Assembly: GCA_004558035.1 (NCBI GenBank)
Contig: SFEJ01000011.1
Span: forward strand, 1-58,159
Length of the DNA stretch: 58,159 nt
Source: Opitutia bacterium
GTDB lineage: Bacteria > Verrucomicrobiota > Verrucomicrobiae > Opitutales > UBA953
Direction of reading: 5' to 3'
Below are positions 8,639-17,133 of this stretch, one piece after another. Position numbers and translations under genes: made by a program. The notes under the pieces are model-generated. The model was not told the origin of the DNA. It saw only the letters and a list, made by a program, of their open reading frames with translations, and did not search any database. Each line of letters starts with the position of its first letter. The first letter of the stretch is position 1.

Positions 8639-9300
8639 GCCGTCAGCTCCTTGAAGTTTTCGTCGCGGGAAAGCGTTTCCCGCAGGCGTTTCGTGATGCG
8701 GTGCACCGCGTTGTTGACGACGTTCGGCGACACGCCGAGCTCGCTCACGACGCGTTCGACCGGCAGCCCTTCGAGCTTCACCATCTCGAAGGCGACGCAG
8801 GTGTTCGGCGCGAACTCGCCGCGGATGCACGTGTAGGCGTCGAGCAGAATCGCGCGGCGGAACGCACGCAGCTCCTCGGCTTCGAGCTGCTCGGTCTCGC
8901 TCGTCCCGCTTTCCGCCGCCGCGCTTTCCGCGCGGGAGCGGGCGTCGCCCTCGTCGTCGTCGAGCGATTCCGCGGGCGCGCCGCCGTTTTTGCGCAGGAA
9001 ATCGACGACGCGGCGATCGCACACCGTCTTCAGAAAAAAGCGGAAGCGGGATTTCTCCGCGTCGTAGCGGCGCGCGGCGAAGATTTCGTTGAGCGAGATC
9101 ACGACGTCGGCGATCACGTCGTCCGTCACGCTCGCGGGAACGCCGTAGAGGCCGCGCCGGTAAAAGGAGTTGCACACCATCACCTTGATCGTCGCGTGAT
9201 AGATGTCGAAAAAATCCCGCCACGCGCCGTTCCACGCCGCGTTCTGCTCGGGCGCGATCAGCTTTTCGAGGACGGTCTTCGGTGTCTGCGGAAATTCCAT
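8635..9300 (-). CDS. RNA polymerase sigma factor, ECF-like
   Basis: 221 residues. Region 2 spans about 25-95 (WRDFFDIYHATIKVMV, VTDDVIADVVISLN, RFRFFLKTVCDRRVVDFLRK). An acidic linker of about 40 residues (SLDDDEGDARSRAES) follows, then region 4 with the helix-turn-helix VVSELGVSPNVVNNAVHRIT. It should direct transcription of an unknown regulon. It lies 33 bp downstream of a Ser/Thr kinase gene on the same strand; kinase plus ECF sigma pairing is common in planctomycetes and verrucomicrobia, where phosphorylation is thought to control the sigma factor. No anti-sigma gene is visible. Confidence 0.85.
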   Translation of the reverse strand: MEFPQTPKTVLEKLIAPEQNAAWNGAWRDFFDIYHATIKVMVCNSFYRRGLYGVPASVTDDVIADVVISLNEIFAARRYDAEKSRFRFFLKTVCDRRVVDFLRKNGGAPAESLDDDEGDARSRAESAAAESGTSETEQLEAEELRAFRRAILLDAYTCIRGEFAPNTCVAFEMVKLEGLPVERVVSELGVSPNVVNNAVHRITKRLRETLSRDENFKELTA

Positions 9301-9333
9301 CTGAAAGATACATTCGCGGGAACGCGGGAAAAA

Positions 9334-10695
9334 TCACGGCTCGGCGGCGAGTTTTTTCGCCTGCGCGAGCCTTTCCTCGACGTAGGCGCGATAGGCGGAA
9401 TCGTCGGCGAGCTCGCGTTCCATGCGCGCGACGGTTTCGCTCAGGTTCGCGAGGCGTTCCCGCGCGATCTTCACGTGATGAGGCAGATTCCGGTCGCCCG
9501 AGGCTCGGGCGCGGATTTCGTCTTCGGAGAGGCGCGCGAGCGCGAGGTCCTCCGCGAAGTCCTTCTTCAGGTCTTCGAGAATCTCCCGGCGGCGTTCCCG
9601 CCAGGTCGCGCGGCTGTCCACATAGATTCCGCGCGCCTCGTCGCGCAGCCCCTCGGCGGAAACCTTCGCGAAAACCGCGTCCGCGACCGCGGGCGGCTCG
9701 GCGGAGGGATACGCGAGCGCGTAGTAAATCCGCGTTCCCGCGAGAACGGCTCCCGCGCCGAGCGCGGCGGCGACGGCGCTCGCGAGCGCTCCCGCGTGGA
9801 AGAATTTCCGGCGCGCGGTCTTTTCCGCGGTCGTTCTGAACGCGCGGGAACTCTCGAAATCGTCCGAGAGCACGGCGGCCTTGAAGTCCGCGAGCGTGAC
9901 GAAGCGGTCCGCCGGATTTTCCGCAATCGCGCGCAGAACGCAGCGGTGCAGGTGCAGGCGGTGTTCCCGCTCCGCGTCCGAAAATTTTTCCTCCGCGCCT
10001 TCGGGAAAAAGGAACGCGGCGCGGCCGATCGCGTCGGGCAGATTGCCGGTCGCGAGCGTGTAGAGCGTCGTCGCGAGCCCGTAGGCGTCGGGATTGCCGC
10101 CGCTGTTGAGGAACCACGACGGCGCGGCGAAGAGCGGCGTGCCGAGGCGGCTCAGCGAACGGCGGTCGCGCTCGAGCAGACTGAAGTCGGCGAGCTTCGC
10201 CCTGCCGCCGAAAAAGAGCACGTTCGCCGGCTTGATGTCGCGGTGCAGCAGCCCGTGCCCGCCGAGCGCGATCGCGGCGTCGAACACCGGCGCGATGATT
10301 TCCGTGATTTCCTTGCGGGAAAACCACGGCGCGACCGGGCGTTCCCGCCGCCGCTCGATCAGATTCCAGAGCGATTTTTCCTGCCAGCGAAAATCCGTCG
10401 GCGGGAACGCGGACGGCGTTTCGAGCGCGTCCGCCAGCGGCATCGCGAAATACGCCGTGTCGCCTTCGACGCCGTAGTCGAGGATTTCGACGAGATTCTC
10501 GCGGTCGGGCAGCGCCGCGTATTTTTCGACGGCACGGCGTTCCCGCTCGGCGTCTTCGCTGTGGATGAGCTTGAGCGCGACGAAGCCCTCCGCGCCGTCG
10601 CGCCGCGCGAGATGCACGCTGCCGAACCCGCCTTCGCCGATTTTCCGCAAAAGCGTGTAGCCGCCCGTCCGCCTCCGTGCGCCGTGTTCGTCCAT
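9334..10695 (-). CDS. Membrane-anchored Ser/Thr protein kinase
   Basis: 453 residues. Kinase domain at about 13-265: glycine-rich loop GEGGFGSV (20-27), Lys42 in VALKL, catalytic loop HRDIKPANV near 153, and an activation segment that begins DFS instead of the usual DFG near 171. One membrane helix (ALASAVAAALGAGAVLAG) lies near 298-320. An extracytoplasmic C-terminal domain of about 130 residues is predicted to be coiled coil, with no recognised sensor fold. It is the first gene of a minus-strand operon with an ECF sigma factor and a small protein, and probably senses an envelope signal. Confidence 0.88.
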   Translation of the reverse strand: MDEHGARRRTGGYTLLRKIGEGGFGSVHLARRDGAEGFVALKLIHSEDAERERRAVEKYAALPDRENLVEILDYGVEGDTAYFAMPLADALETPSAFPPTDFRWQEKSLWNLIERRRERPVAPWFSRKEITEIIAPVFDAAIALGGHGLLHRDIKPANVLFFGGRAKLADFSLLERDRRSLSRLGTPLFAAPSWFLNSGGNPDAYGLATTLYTLATGNLPDAIGRAAFLFPEGAEEKFSDAEREHRLHLHRCVLRAIAENPADRFVTLADFKAAVLSDDFESSRAFRTTAEKTARRKFFHAGALASAVAAALGAGAVLAGTRIYYALAYPSAEPPAVADAVFAKVSAEGLRDEARGIYVDSRATWRERRREILEDLKKDFAEDLALARLSEDEIRARASGDRNLPHHVKIARERLANLSETVARMERELADDSAYRAYVEERLAQAKKLAAEP

Positions 10696-10775
10696 GGTTC
10701 GAAACTATACCACATCCGCCCCGGACGAAGAAGTTTTTTGGGGACTCGTCCGCGCCCGCCCGTCCGCGACGAAAA

Positions 10776-11462
10776 TCATCTGCGCGCGCGGGAACACCAC
10801 GCGCCGAGGAGGAAGAAGAGCGCGGCGACGGCGGCGTAGTCCGCGAAGAAGCGCGGGAGCGCGTCGCCGAACGCGAAGGCGTCGAAGGTTTCCCGCGCGA
10901 AAAGTTTTTCCGGGAACGCGCGGCGGAAGAACGCGAGCGCGCCGAAGACCGCGACCGTTCCCGCGAGCGCGAAAAGGCACGCGCGCGGGAACGCCGTTTT
11001 CAGAAAACCGCCGGCGGGAACGTCGCCGGAGACGCGCCGCGGCCGAAGCCCCGGGATTTTTCTCGCCGCGCCCGAGAAAAACGCCGCGTGCAGGCCGGCG
11101 TGAAACGCGCCGAGCACGAACAGCCACGCCGCGGACGCCGTGTGCAGCTTCCGCGCGAAAAGCCCTTCGTCCGACGGCACGAACGGGAAAAGCTCGCCCG
11201 AAAGCATCGCCCCGCTCGCGGCGACGGCGACGAGGCTCGCCGCGAGCGCGACGTTCAGCGCGAACGTTCCCGCCGCGCGCGCCTTCCGCGTTCCCGCGAA
11301 CGGATGCGCCCAGCGGCGCAGGTTCAGCGCGTTGTGCGCGAACAGCGCCGCGCACGCGCCGAGCCCCAGCCACTCGTGCGCCGTCGCGCCCGTGAAGCCG
11401 TACGCGAACGACGCCGCGATCAGCGCGGCGGCAAGCAGATCGATGAGAATGCGGGAAAACAC
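10776..11462 (-). CDS. DUF4405-type membrane protein (cytochrome-b-like)
   Basis: 228 residues with a GTG start. Several membrane helices: about 3-25 (LIDLLAAALIAASFAYGFTG), HEWLGLGACAALFAHNALN, LNVALAASLVAVAASGAML, KLHTASAAWLFVLGAFHAGLHA and two near the C terminus. The histidines in ATAHEWLG, FAHNAL, KLHTAS and FHAGLHA are placed as possible haem ligands, as in DUF4405 and cytochrome b561-like proteins. It lies 154 bp downstream of the exported flavodoxin gene on the same strand, suggesting a redox partner. The gap carries a hairpin near 11510-11535 (TCGGC-TTC-GCCGA). Confidence 0.65.
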   Translation of the reverse strand: MFSRILIDLLAAALIAASFAYGFTGATAHEWLGLGACAALFAHNALNLRRWAHPFAGTRKARAAGTFALNVALAASLVAVAASGAMLSGELFPFVPSDEGLFARKLHTASAAWLFVLGAFHAGLHAAFFSGAARKIPGLRPRRVSGDVPAGGFLKTAFPRACLFALAGTVAVFGALAFFRRAFPEKLFARETFDAFAFGDALPRFFADYAAVAALFFLLGAWCSRARR

Positions 11463-11616
11463 TTCGGAAAAGTTTATGGTCGAAAGTCGAATCGGCGTCT
11501 CCGCCGCCTGTTGATTCGGCTTCGCCGAGAAGACTTCGCCTTTCGTTTTTACCGACGCGGAAAGCTTCCCCGAGCGGAGCGAGAATCAACAGCGAGCGGA
11601 GCGAGCGAATAAACGC

Positions 11617-12228
11617 TCAACCCTCAACTTTCAGCGCCTTCAGCCATTCCGCGACGGCGCGGTCCGCGCGGGAACCGTCCGCGGAGCTTCCGCTCAGCGT
11701 CAGCGCCTTGAGCACGCGCGCCCGCCCTTCGAGCCGCGCGCGCACGTCGCTTTCGCAGCGCTGCATCCCGCCGCCGCCGTGCGTGAAGAACGGCAAGACC
11801 GTCTTGCCCGCGAGCTCGGGCGCGTCCAAAAACGTCGAGACCGGCGGCGCGAACGTCCCCCACCAGTTCGGCGAGCCGATGAACACGACGTCGAACTCCG
11901 CGAGATTCGCCGGCGTCGCCTTGAGCGCGGGCCGGAAATTCTCGGCGATTTCCTTCTTCGCCTGCTCCGTGCACTTGCGGTATTCCTTCGGGTAGGGCTT
12001 TTCGGGCACGAGCTCGAAGATCTCCGCGCCCGTCGCCGCGCGGATCTTCCCCGCGAGCGCCTTCGTGTTCCCGCTCCACGAGTAAAACACGACGAGCGCG
12101 CGTTTCGGCGCGCCCGCGTCCTCGCCCGCGGGAACGAGCTTTTCCGCCGCCGAGAGCGCCGCGCTCCCGCCGACCAGGCACGCGAGCGTTCCCGCCGCAG
12201 CCCTGATGATGAATTCCTTGCGTTTCAT
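11617..12228 (-). CDS. Exported flavodoxin
   Basis: 203 residues. The N terminus MKRKEFIIRAAAGTLACLVG is a signal peptide, possibly Tat-like (RKEFIIR before a hydrophobic run). The flavodoxin fold follows from residue 42: RALVVFYSWSGNTKALAG (FMN phosphate loop), FELVPEKPYPKEY, VVFIGSPNWWGTFAPPV and LPFFTHGGGGMQRCES. It should bind FMN and carry electrons, here outside the cytoplasm. Transcription is predicted from the MerR-type promoter at 12270-12300, giving a leader of about 35 bases. Similar genes occur near alpha/beta hydrolases and flavoproteins in aldehyde or quinone stress clusters. Confidence 0.87.
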   Translation of the reverse strand: MKRKEFIIRAAAGTLACLVGGSAALSAAEKLVPAGEDAGAPKRALVVFYSWSGNTKALAGKIRAATGAEIFELVPEKPYPKEYRKCTEQAKKEIAENFRPALKATPANLAEFDVVFIGSPNWWGTFAPPVSTFLDAPELAGKTVLPFFTHGGGGMQRCESDVRARLEGRARVLKALTLSGSSADGSRADRAVAEWLKALKVEG

Positions 12229-12269
12229 TTTTCGTTTTTCATTTTTCGGTTTCGTGAAAATTTTCCGAA

Positions 12270-12300
12270 AGCCTACGACTTCGAGTTTACTCTAAGTCAA
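12270..12300 (-). promoter_or_regulatory. MerR-type promoter/operator P1 (flavodoxin)
   Basis: On the minus strand: -35 TTGACT (12295-12300), 19-bp spacer (12276-12294) holding TAGAGTAAACTCGAAG, -10 TAGGCT (12270-12275). A 19-bp spacer and an internal near-dyad are typical of promoters activated by MerR regulators. The spacer is identical to P2. An A/T-rich tract lies just upstream of the -35 box. Confidence 0.8.
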
Positions 12301-12319
12301 GAGAGTTTTTGAAAAGGCG

Positions 12320-12660
12320 GAATGCGCATCATCCCGAGGGACGCGCAGGTTCCGACGAAACGGTTTTCCGCAGACGTCGCGGACGAGCGCGGGAAAGCCC
12401 CGACGGGGCGGCGATTGCTCAGCGTAGGGCAAGCGGACTTGTTCGCGCCGCCCTACGAAAACCGTCCGGGGAAATGCGCTCTGAAGGAGCGCGATTGTGA
12501 ATACGCCGCACGACCGCGAGAGCGTTCCCGCAATCGCGTCCTTACAGGACGCGCTCGTCTTTTCCCGTTTACGTAGGGTTGAAACCCTACGCTGGACAAT
12601 TTCGCCCCTTCGGGGCTTCGCGCTCCCGCACGACGAAAAGAAAACCGCGAAGTCAAACAC
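12320..12660. repeat. Noncoding stretch made of short palindromes
   Basis: No gene is visible. Palindromes found: GCGCTC-TGAAG-GAGCGC (near 12478), GCGTCCT-TAC-AGGACGC (near 12537), GTAGGG-TTGAAA-CCCTAC (12573-12591, shared with 17396-17416) and GCCCC-TTC-GGGGC (near 12605). The flank CGCTGGACAA is also shared with 17413-17423. TTTAAGC words end the stretch (12663-12693). Confidence 0.65.
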
Positions 12661-12685
12661 CTCTTTAAGCTTTAAGCCCTGGCCT

Positions 12686-13245
12686 TTAAGCTTTCTTCCC
12701 CGCTTCGTAGGCGGCGCGGAGCGCGTCCGGGCGCGCCTCGATGTCTCCGGGCTTCCACGCGCCCGTGCCGCGGATCACGCCGCGTTCCCGCGCGCCGTCG
12801 AGGCAGTCGAGAAAGCCGCGGAAACACGCGAGCGTCTTGTCGAGCGTGTGCTCCTCGTCTTCCGCCGCCGCCATGATGAAGTAAAAATCCTTGTCGCGGA
12901 TTTCCGTGTAGCGCGGCACGGTGCGGTCGATGAACGTCTTCATCTGTCCGTTGAGCGTGTAGAAATACACGGGTGTGGCGAGCGCGACGACGTCCGCGGC
13001 GACGAGTTTGTCGAGCAGCTCCGCCATGTCGTCCTTCTGCACGCAGCGATGCGTCGCGCTGCAGGCGCCGCAGCCGCGGCAGTAATTGATTTTGCGGTCG
13101 CGCAGCGCGATTTTTTCGACGTCGTGTCCGGCGTCGCGCGCGCCCTGCGCGAAACGTTCCGCGAGCGTGTCCGAGTTGCCCCGACGCGCGCGCTCGACGA
13201 AATCACGAGCACTTTTTTTCTGACGTTTTTCATGGCGGATTTCAT
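12686..13245 (-). pseudogene. Iron-sulfur flavoprotein / NADPH-dependent FMN reductase, frameshifted
   Basis: Reads as one protein over two frames. From 13245: MKSAMKNVRKKVLVISSSAR then VG. After a one-base loss the other frame continues NSDTLAERFAQGARDAGHDV, then the cluster CRGCGACSATHRC, ATPVYFYTLNGQMKTFIDRT and FIMAAAEDEEH. The break lies in a GGGG run (plus-strand CCCC 13179-13182); a fifth G would restore VGGNSDTLAE, the normal FMN loop. The rest is intact, so this is a very recent mutation, a sequencing error or a recoding site. The start overlaps the hydrolase stop by an ATGA, so both would be transcribed from P2. Confidence 0.8.
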
Positions 13246-14342
13246 TTCAGATTTTCGCGGAAGAATTTTTCGATTTCGTCGTAGGGAATCACGCCCGCGC
13301 GGTCATCGTAAAGGTCCGTGTGCACGGCGCCGGGAACGATGAGGAGGCGCTTGTTTTCTCCGCGCAGTTTTTTGAAGGCGTCCTCGCTGAAATAACGCGA
13401 ATGCGCCTTTTCGCCGTGCACGAGCAGCACGGCGCTCCGAATTTCGCCCGCGTAGGCGAGAAGCGGCATGTTCATGAACGAGAGCGCCGACGTCGCGTTC
13501 CAGCCGCCTTCGGAATTGAGCGAACGCGCGTGGTACCCGCGCGGCGTCTTGTAGTAGTCGTAGTAATCCTTCATGAACTGCGGCGCGTCGGCGGCGGGCT
13601 TTTCGTTGAGCGGCACGCGCGCGAACGTTCCCGCCTTCGCGTCGGCGGTGCGCTGCGCGTTGAGGCGTTCCCGCGCGGCGAAGCGTTCGTCGGCGCCCAT
13701 CGCGTCGTTGTAGCCGTTGGCGAGCACGCGACTCATGTCGTACATCGTCACGGCGACGGTCGCGCGGACGCGCGTGTCGATCGCGGCGGCGTTGAGCGCC
13801 ATGCCGCCCCAGCCGCAGACGCCGAGAATGCCGACGCGCGCGGGATCGACGTCCGGCCGCGTCGAAAGATAATCGACGGCGGCGCAGAAATCCTCCGTGT
13901 TGATGTCGGGCGAAGCGACGTTGCGCGGCGCGCCGCCGCTCTCGCCGGTAAAGGACGGATCGAACGCGAGCGCGAGAAATCCGCGTTCGGCGAGCGTCTG
14001 CGCGTAAAGCCCGGAGCACTGCTCCTTCACGGCGCCGAACGGTCCGCTCACGGCGACCGCCGCCAGACGCGTTCCCGCGGGAACGCCTTTCGGACGATAA
14101 ACGTCCGCCGCGAGCGTGACGCCGTAGCGGTTGACGAAGGTCGCCTTGGCGTGCTCGACCTTTTCGCTGCGCGGGAAAACCTTGTCCCACGCGGTCGTGA
14201 GCGCGAGCGCCTGAGGCGCGGGCGCGGGAGTGAATTTTTGTGTATTCATGATTTCATCGTTCCTTTGAGCGGCGCCGGCGGCGAGCGCGAAAAGCGTTCC
14301 CGCGAGCGCGGCGAAGAGTTTCTGTGCGATCGGTTTCTTCAT
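13242..14342 (-). CDS. Exported alpha/beta hydrolase of the dienelactone-hydrolase type, Cys nucleophile
   Basis: 366 residues. Signal peptide MKKPIAQKLFAALAGTLFAL with a cleavage site near AAGAAQ. The hydrolase domain starts near residue 60 (ATFVNRYGVTLAADVYRPKG). The nucleophile elbow is GVCGWGG, so Cys replaces the usual Ser, as in dienelactone hydrolase-like members. Later come a GEKAHSRYFSEDAF segment and the His in VPGAVHTDLYD. It is predicted to act on an organic electrophile or ester in the periplasm. MerR-type promoter P2 has its -10 only 10 bases before the ATG, implying a nearly leaderless mRNA. It is translationally coupled to the flavoprotein downstream. A truncated paralogue lies at 17134-17358. 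Confidence 0.85.
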   Translation of the reverse strand: MKKPIAQKLFAALAGTLFALAAGAAQRNDEIMNTQKFTPAPAPQALALTTAWDKVFPRSEKVEHAKATFVNRYGVTLAADVYRPKGVPAGTRLAAVAVSGPFGAVKEQCSGLYAQTLAERGFLALAFDPSFTGESGGAPRNVASPDINTEDFCAAVDYLSTRPDVDPARVGILGVCGWGGMALNAAAIDTRVRATVAVTMYDMSRVLANGYNDAMGADERFAARERLNAQRTADAKAGTFARVPLNEKPAADAPQFMKDYYDYYKTPRGYHARSLNSEGGWNATSALSFMNMPLLAYAGEIRSAVLLVHGEKAHSRYFSEDAFKKLRGENKRLLIVPGAVHTDLYDDRAGVIPYDEIEKFFRENLK

Positions 14343-14352
14343 CGTGCGGAAA

Positions 14353-14383
14353 ATGCTACGACTTCGAGTTTACTCTAAGTCAA
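14353..14383 (-). promoter_or_regulatory. MerR-type promoter/operator P2 (hydrolase and flavoprotein)
   Basis: Minus strand: -35 TTGACT (14378-14383), 19-bp spacer (14359-14377) identical to P1, -10 TAGCAT (14353-14358). An A/T tract (TTTTTTCAAAAAATCC on the minus strand) precedes the -35 box, as at P3. Confidence 0.82.
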
Positions 14384-14406
14384 GGGATTTTTTGAAAAAA
14401 ACCGCA

Positions 14407-14501
14407 GGGGAAGCGACATTCCTGTCGCTTGCTGAAATCCTTTTTAAGGAAATTTCTTTTAAGGGATTCCGCCAAGCGACTGGAAAGTCGCTTCCCCGAA
14501 A
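14407..14501. repeat. Paired-hairpin repeat, copy 2 (inverted)
   Basis: Starts GGGGAAGCGACATTCCTGTC and ends GCGACTGGAAAGTCGCTTCC. The left hairpin is AAGCGACA-TTCC-TGTCGCTT and the right one AAGCGACT-GGAA-AGTCGCTT; the centre holds AAGGAAATTTCTTTTAAGGG. Orientation is opposite to copies 1, 3, 4 and 5. Confidence 0.88.
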
Positions 14502-15086
14502 AGCGTACGATTCTCCAAAGAAAAAATTTCGCCGCTGACTCTTGGAACCGCGAATGAACGCGAATGAACGCGAATTTTTTGGAGGGTAAGCGTCTCGCTT
14601 GCCCGCGAAAACCGAAAACGGAAATTTCAAGTCCGCCCCGACGGGCTTGCACTATCCATCATCCGTTATCCATTATCCGTTTTCCGTTCCCGCGGGGCAG
14701 TTGCGCTTTTCAAGCGCGTTTTTTTGCGGACGCTGCCCCAAGCGGCGTCGCCGCATGGGGTTATTTTTGTTCCGCATTTCATGCGGGAACGCGTTGGGGT
14801 GCGAAGGCATTCCTGCCTTCGTTCCCGCGACGGAGACGTGGACGTCTCCGCTCCCAGATGCGTTCCCGCACGCTTCAGCTCACGCCCCGTAGGGCCTTTG
14901 CGCTATCCACTATCAATTATCCGTTTTTCGTTCCCGCGGACGCCAACGCCCAGAGGGCTTTTTCCGCGGAAATCCGCGGGAGATTTTTCCCTCCCGCACG
15001 CTCAGAGCTCCGCCGCACCGGGGACGACGAAAAGCTCCTTCGGCGCTCCCCTTTTTCGTCCGCCTCTCGCCCCCTCCCGGATGCGC
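14502..15086. repeat. Noncoding repeat mosaic left of the UGSC-like gene
   Basis: No gene is visible. It contains tandem AATGAACGCG words (near 14555); GGGTAAGCG-TCT-CGCTTGCCC (14584-14604, related to 57383-57403); a 66-bp sequence at 14628-14693 identical to 17421-17486; GCGGC-GTC-GCCGC (near 14742); GAAGGCA-TTCC-TGCCTTC and GGAGACG-TGGA-CGTCTCC (14804-14852); and a diverged relative of the 66-bp repeat at 14884-14940. Confidence 0.75.
14628..14693 (+). repeat. 66-bp direct repeat, left copy
   Basis: Runs from CAAGTCCGCCCCGACGGGC through words of the form TATCCATCATCCGTTATCC to GTTCCCGC. By eye it is identical over all 66 bases to 17421-17486, in the same orientation. The two copies bracket the UGSC-like gene and the hydrolase remnant. 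Confidence 0.9.
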
Positions 15087-17072
15087 TTACGGTCTGCGGC
15101 GGCGGCTTTCTCGTCTCTTGTGAAAGCTCGTTTCCCGAGGCTTCAGCTCCGTTTGAAGATAAAACTCCTTCAAAGGAGCGTACCCCTTTTTCTCCATAAG
15201 CGCGTCCCATCGTTCGGGAAGCTCAATTCTCTCCGTCGCGAAACCTCCGCCGGGAATGCACATCGTTTTGTTGCGGTTCTCGTCTCCCGTGACGAGCATC
15301 GCCGTCTTGCCGGATTCCATCACCGGAACGGTCTTCACGCGCGTTTTGCCGCACCATTCCAGCCATACAGGCGTGGGAGTTTCGGCCGCGCCCTCGGCGG
15401 CGGAGATTTTGTCCACGTGTCTGCTCGGCGGATAGGTCGCGGGGTTGAACGCGCTGCCGGGATTTCCCCAATAATTGGCGAACGCCCGTTGCTCCACAGG
15501 CACTCTCGCCGTCTGAATCAGGGCCCGTTCCAGCGCTTCCTTGCTCTCGTATCTGAGCGCCAGATCTTTCGCCACCGGTTCCGTGATGAGAATCGTGCGG
15601 TAAACGAAAGGCGTGCCGCTTCCCAACGCGAACTGCTGCTTCTCCGTGGCGTCCCAGGCCATAAGCTCCATGATGCGCCGCGCATCCGACGTGGCCGGCG
15701 CCATATTGTTGCCCCAGCTGAGAGCGGATCCCGCCGTCAGCGCATTCTCGTTCACCGGCATGCCCTGCTGCATGTGGTAAGGGCGCCACCCCAATCTCAG
15801 AGCGGCCTCTTCATCCTCCGCCAGACACCACGGCATCAGGTATCCGAAGGTTCCCATGCGGTTTCGCCTGATGTAGTAGCCTCCGAAGTTGAGCATCGCC
15901 AAGTTCAAAAACCTCCCGACGGCGGCATTGCGTTGCGCGGAGATGGCGCCCTGCGAACAATCCAGCCGCAACTGGCGGGCAACAGGGCCGTTGACCCAAC
16001 AAAAAGGAGTCCACGCGTGCGTGCTGGACAGAGTGCGGCGAAAATCCCCGTGCGTCATCGCCTTGGTCAGAGCCAACAGAACGGGCATAAACTCCGGCGG
16101 GCAGCCCGCCATCACGCCGTTGACCGCCACCAGCTCCACCGTGATTTCGCGTTGCGAAGGCGGCATCGTGGCCACCACCGTGTCCGGTGCGTCGTCGCAG
16201 AAAGCCAAAAACTCACGCACTGCGACCTCGGTCGGCGGGAGCACGGGCAGGCCGTCCGTCCACCCCTGCTCCGCGAAGTAGGCGTTGACCTGCGACGCGC
16301 TTCCGGTGAACACGATTTCCCGTTTCTTCTTTTTCGTTCCCGCGTGCGGGAACGCTTCGGAAGACAGGGGCGCCGTCAGAGCCGTTTCGATCTGCGGCCA
16401 AAGCACCTTGCGAGTGTTCTCGCGCAGCTCCTCCGGAGTATGGGCGGCGAAGGCTCCGGGATATTCCGCCACGCGGGCGTCGACGAGACCTGCCGCCGCC
16501 GCCGCGGATTTGGCCTGCTCCGCGAACCCCGGAGCCGCGATCATCACCGCGGGCAATCCGACAGATTCCGCCGCGATGCAGGAGCCCATCTCCTTCGGCG
16601 TGCAGAGACCGCAGCCGCCGTTCCCGGAAACGACGGCGTCCACCTTCCGCTCCTTGAGCCTGGTGATGAACTCGTCCTTTTGCACGCGCGTCACTCCCGG
16701 TCTCGGCCAAGGTCCGGCGGAACCGATTTCCGAAAGCAGAAGCACCTCGGCTTTCGGGTATTTTTCGAGAATGATCCTTTTGAGTTCCGGATGCGTCACG
16801 TAAGCCATGAAGCTGCCGCCCACGAGCGCGATCGTCTTGCCGTCGAGCGTGTCCAGCCTCGCCCCCTGCTTCATTCGAGGCACTTCGCTGTGCCCCACCG
16901 GAGACAACACGGCATACCCTCCGCCCGAGTCGTCGGAAAGCCCGCAAGCTTCATCCGCGCAAAAGTCCGCGGCGGCGCATCGTGCCGAAAGCGCGAAGCA
17001 TAGAAAAAGGAGCGCTCCCGTAAACGACGAGAAGCGACGACAGGACTTTCCGCGCGGGCCGACGAATTTCAT
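15087..17072 (-). CDS. UGSC-like (seleno)protein-family member with Cys in place of Sec, exported
   Basis: 661 residues with an N-terminal hydrophobic signal (FTGALLFLCFALSARCAAA). The first domain (about 75-250) has TIALVGGSFMAYVTHPEL, VDAVVSGNGGCGLCTPKE and LPAVMIAAPGF. The GCGLCT stretch sits where UGSC-family proteins carry a Sec-Gly-Ser-Cys motif; here Cys replaces Sec and no in-frame TGA is present. The second domain (about 280-600) has YFAEQGWTDGLPVLPPTE, VNGVMAGCPPEFMPV and CWVNGPVARQL, as in long UGSC-associated proteins. Catalytic role unknown; a redox or C-S/C-N cleaving function is a guess. Only two perfect genome octamers occur, both in one 22-base spot, and the gene is bracketed by direct repeats, which may mean transfer. 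Confidence 0.65.
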   Translation of the reverse strand: MKFVGPRGKSCRRFSSFTGALLFLCFALSARCAAADFCADEACGLSDDSGGGYAVLSPVGHSEVPRMKQGARLDTLDGKTIALVGGSFMAYVTHPELKRIILEKYPKAEVLLLSEIGSAGPWPRPGVTRVQKDEFITRLKERKVDAVVSGNGGCGLCTPKEMGSCIAAESVGLPAVMIAAPGFAEQAKSAAAAAGLVDARVAEYPGAFAAHTPEELRENTRKVLWPQIETALTAPLSSEAFPHAGTKKKKREIVFTGSASQVNAYFAEQGWTDGLPVLPPTEVAVREFLAFCDDAPDTVVATMPPSQREITVELVAVNGVMAGCPPEFMPVLLALTKAMTHGDFRRTLSSTHAWTPFCWVNGPVARQLRLDCSQGAISAQRNAAVGRFLNLAMLNFGGYYIRRNRMGTFGYLMPWCLAEDEEAALRLGWRPYHMQQGMPVNENALTAGSALSWGNNMAPATSDARRIMELMAWDATEKQQFALGSGTPFVYRTILITEPVAKDLALRYESKEALERALIQTARVPVEQRAFANYWGNPGSAFNPATYPPSRHVDKISAAEGAAETPTPVWLEWCGKTRVKTVPVMESGKTAMLVTGDENRNKTMCIPGGGFATERIELPERWDALMEKKGYAPLKEFYLQTELKPRETSFHKRRESRRRRP

Positions 17073-17133
17073 ACGTGGTGAGCCTAATGCCCTCGAATTT
17101 TCGCGGGCAAGCTGAAAATCCGAAAGGACGGAC

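Noticed and set aside
15087..17072. UGSC-like gene as a true selenoprotein with an in-frame TGA
   Set aside because: The motif is encoded with Cys codons and the frame has no internal TGA; no SECIS-like need arises.
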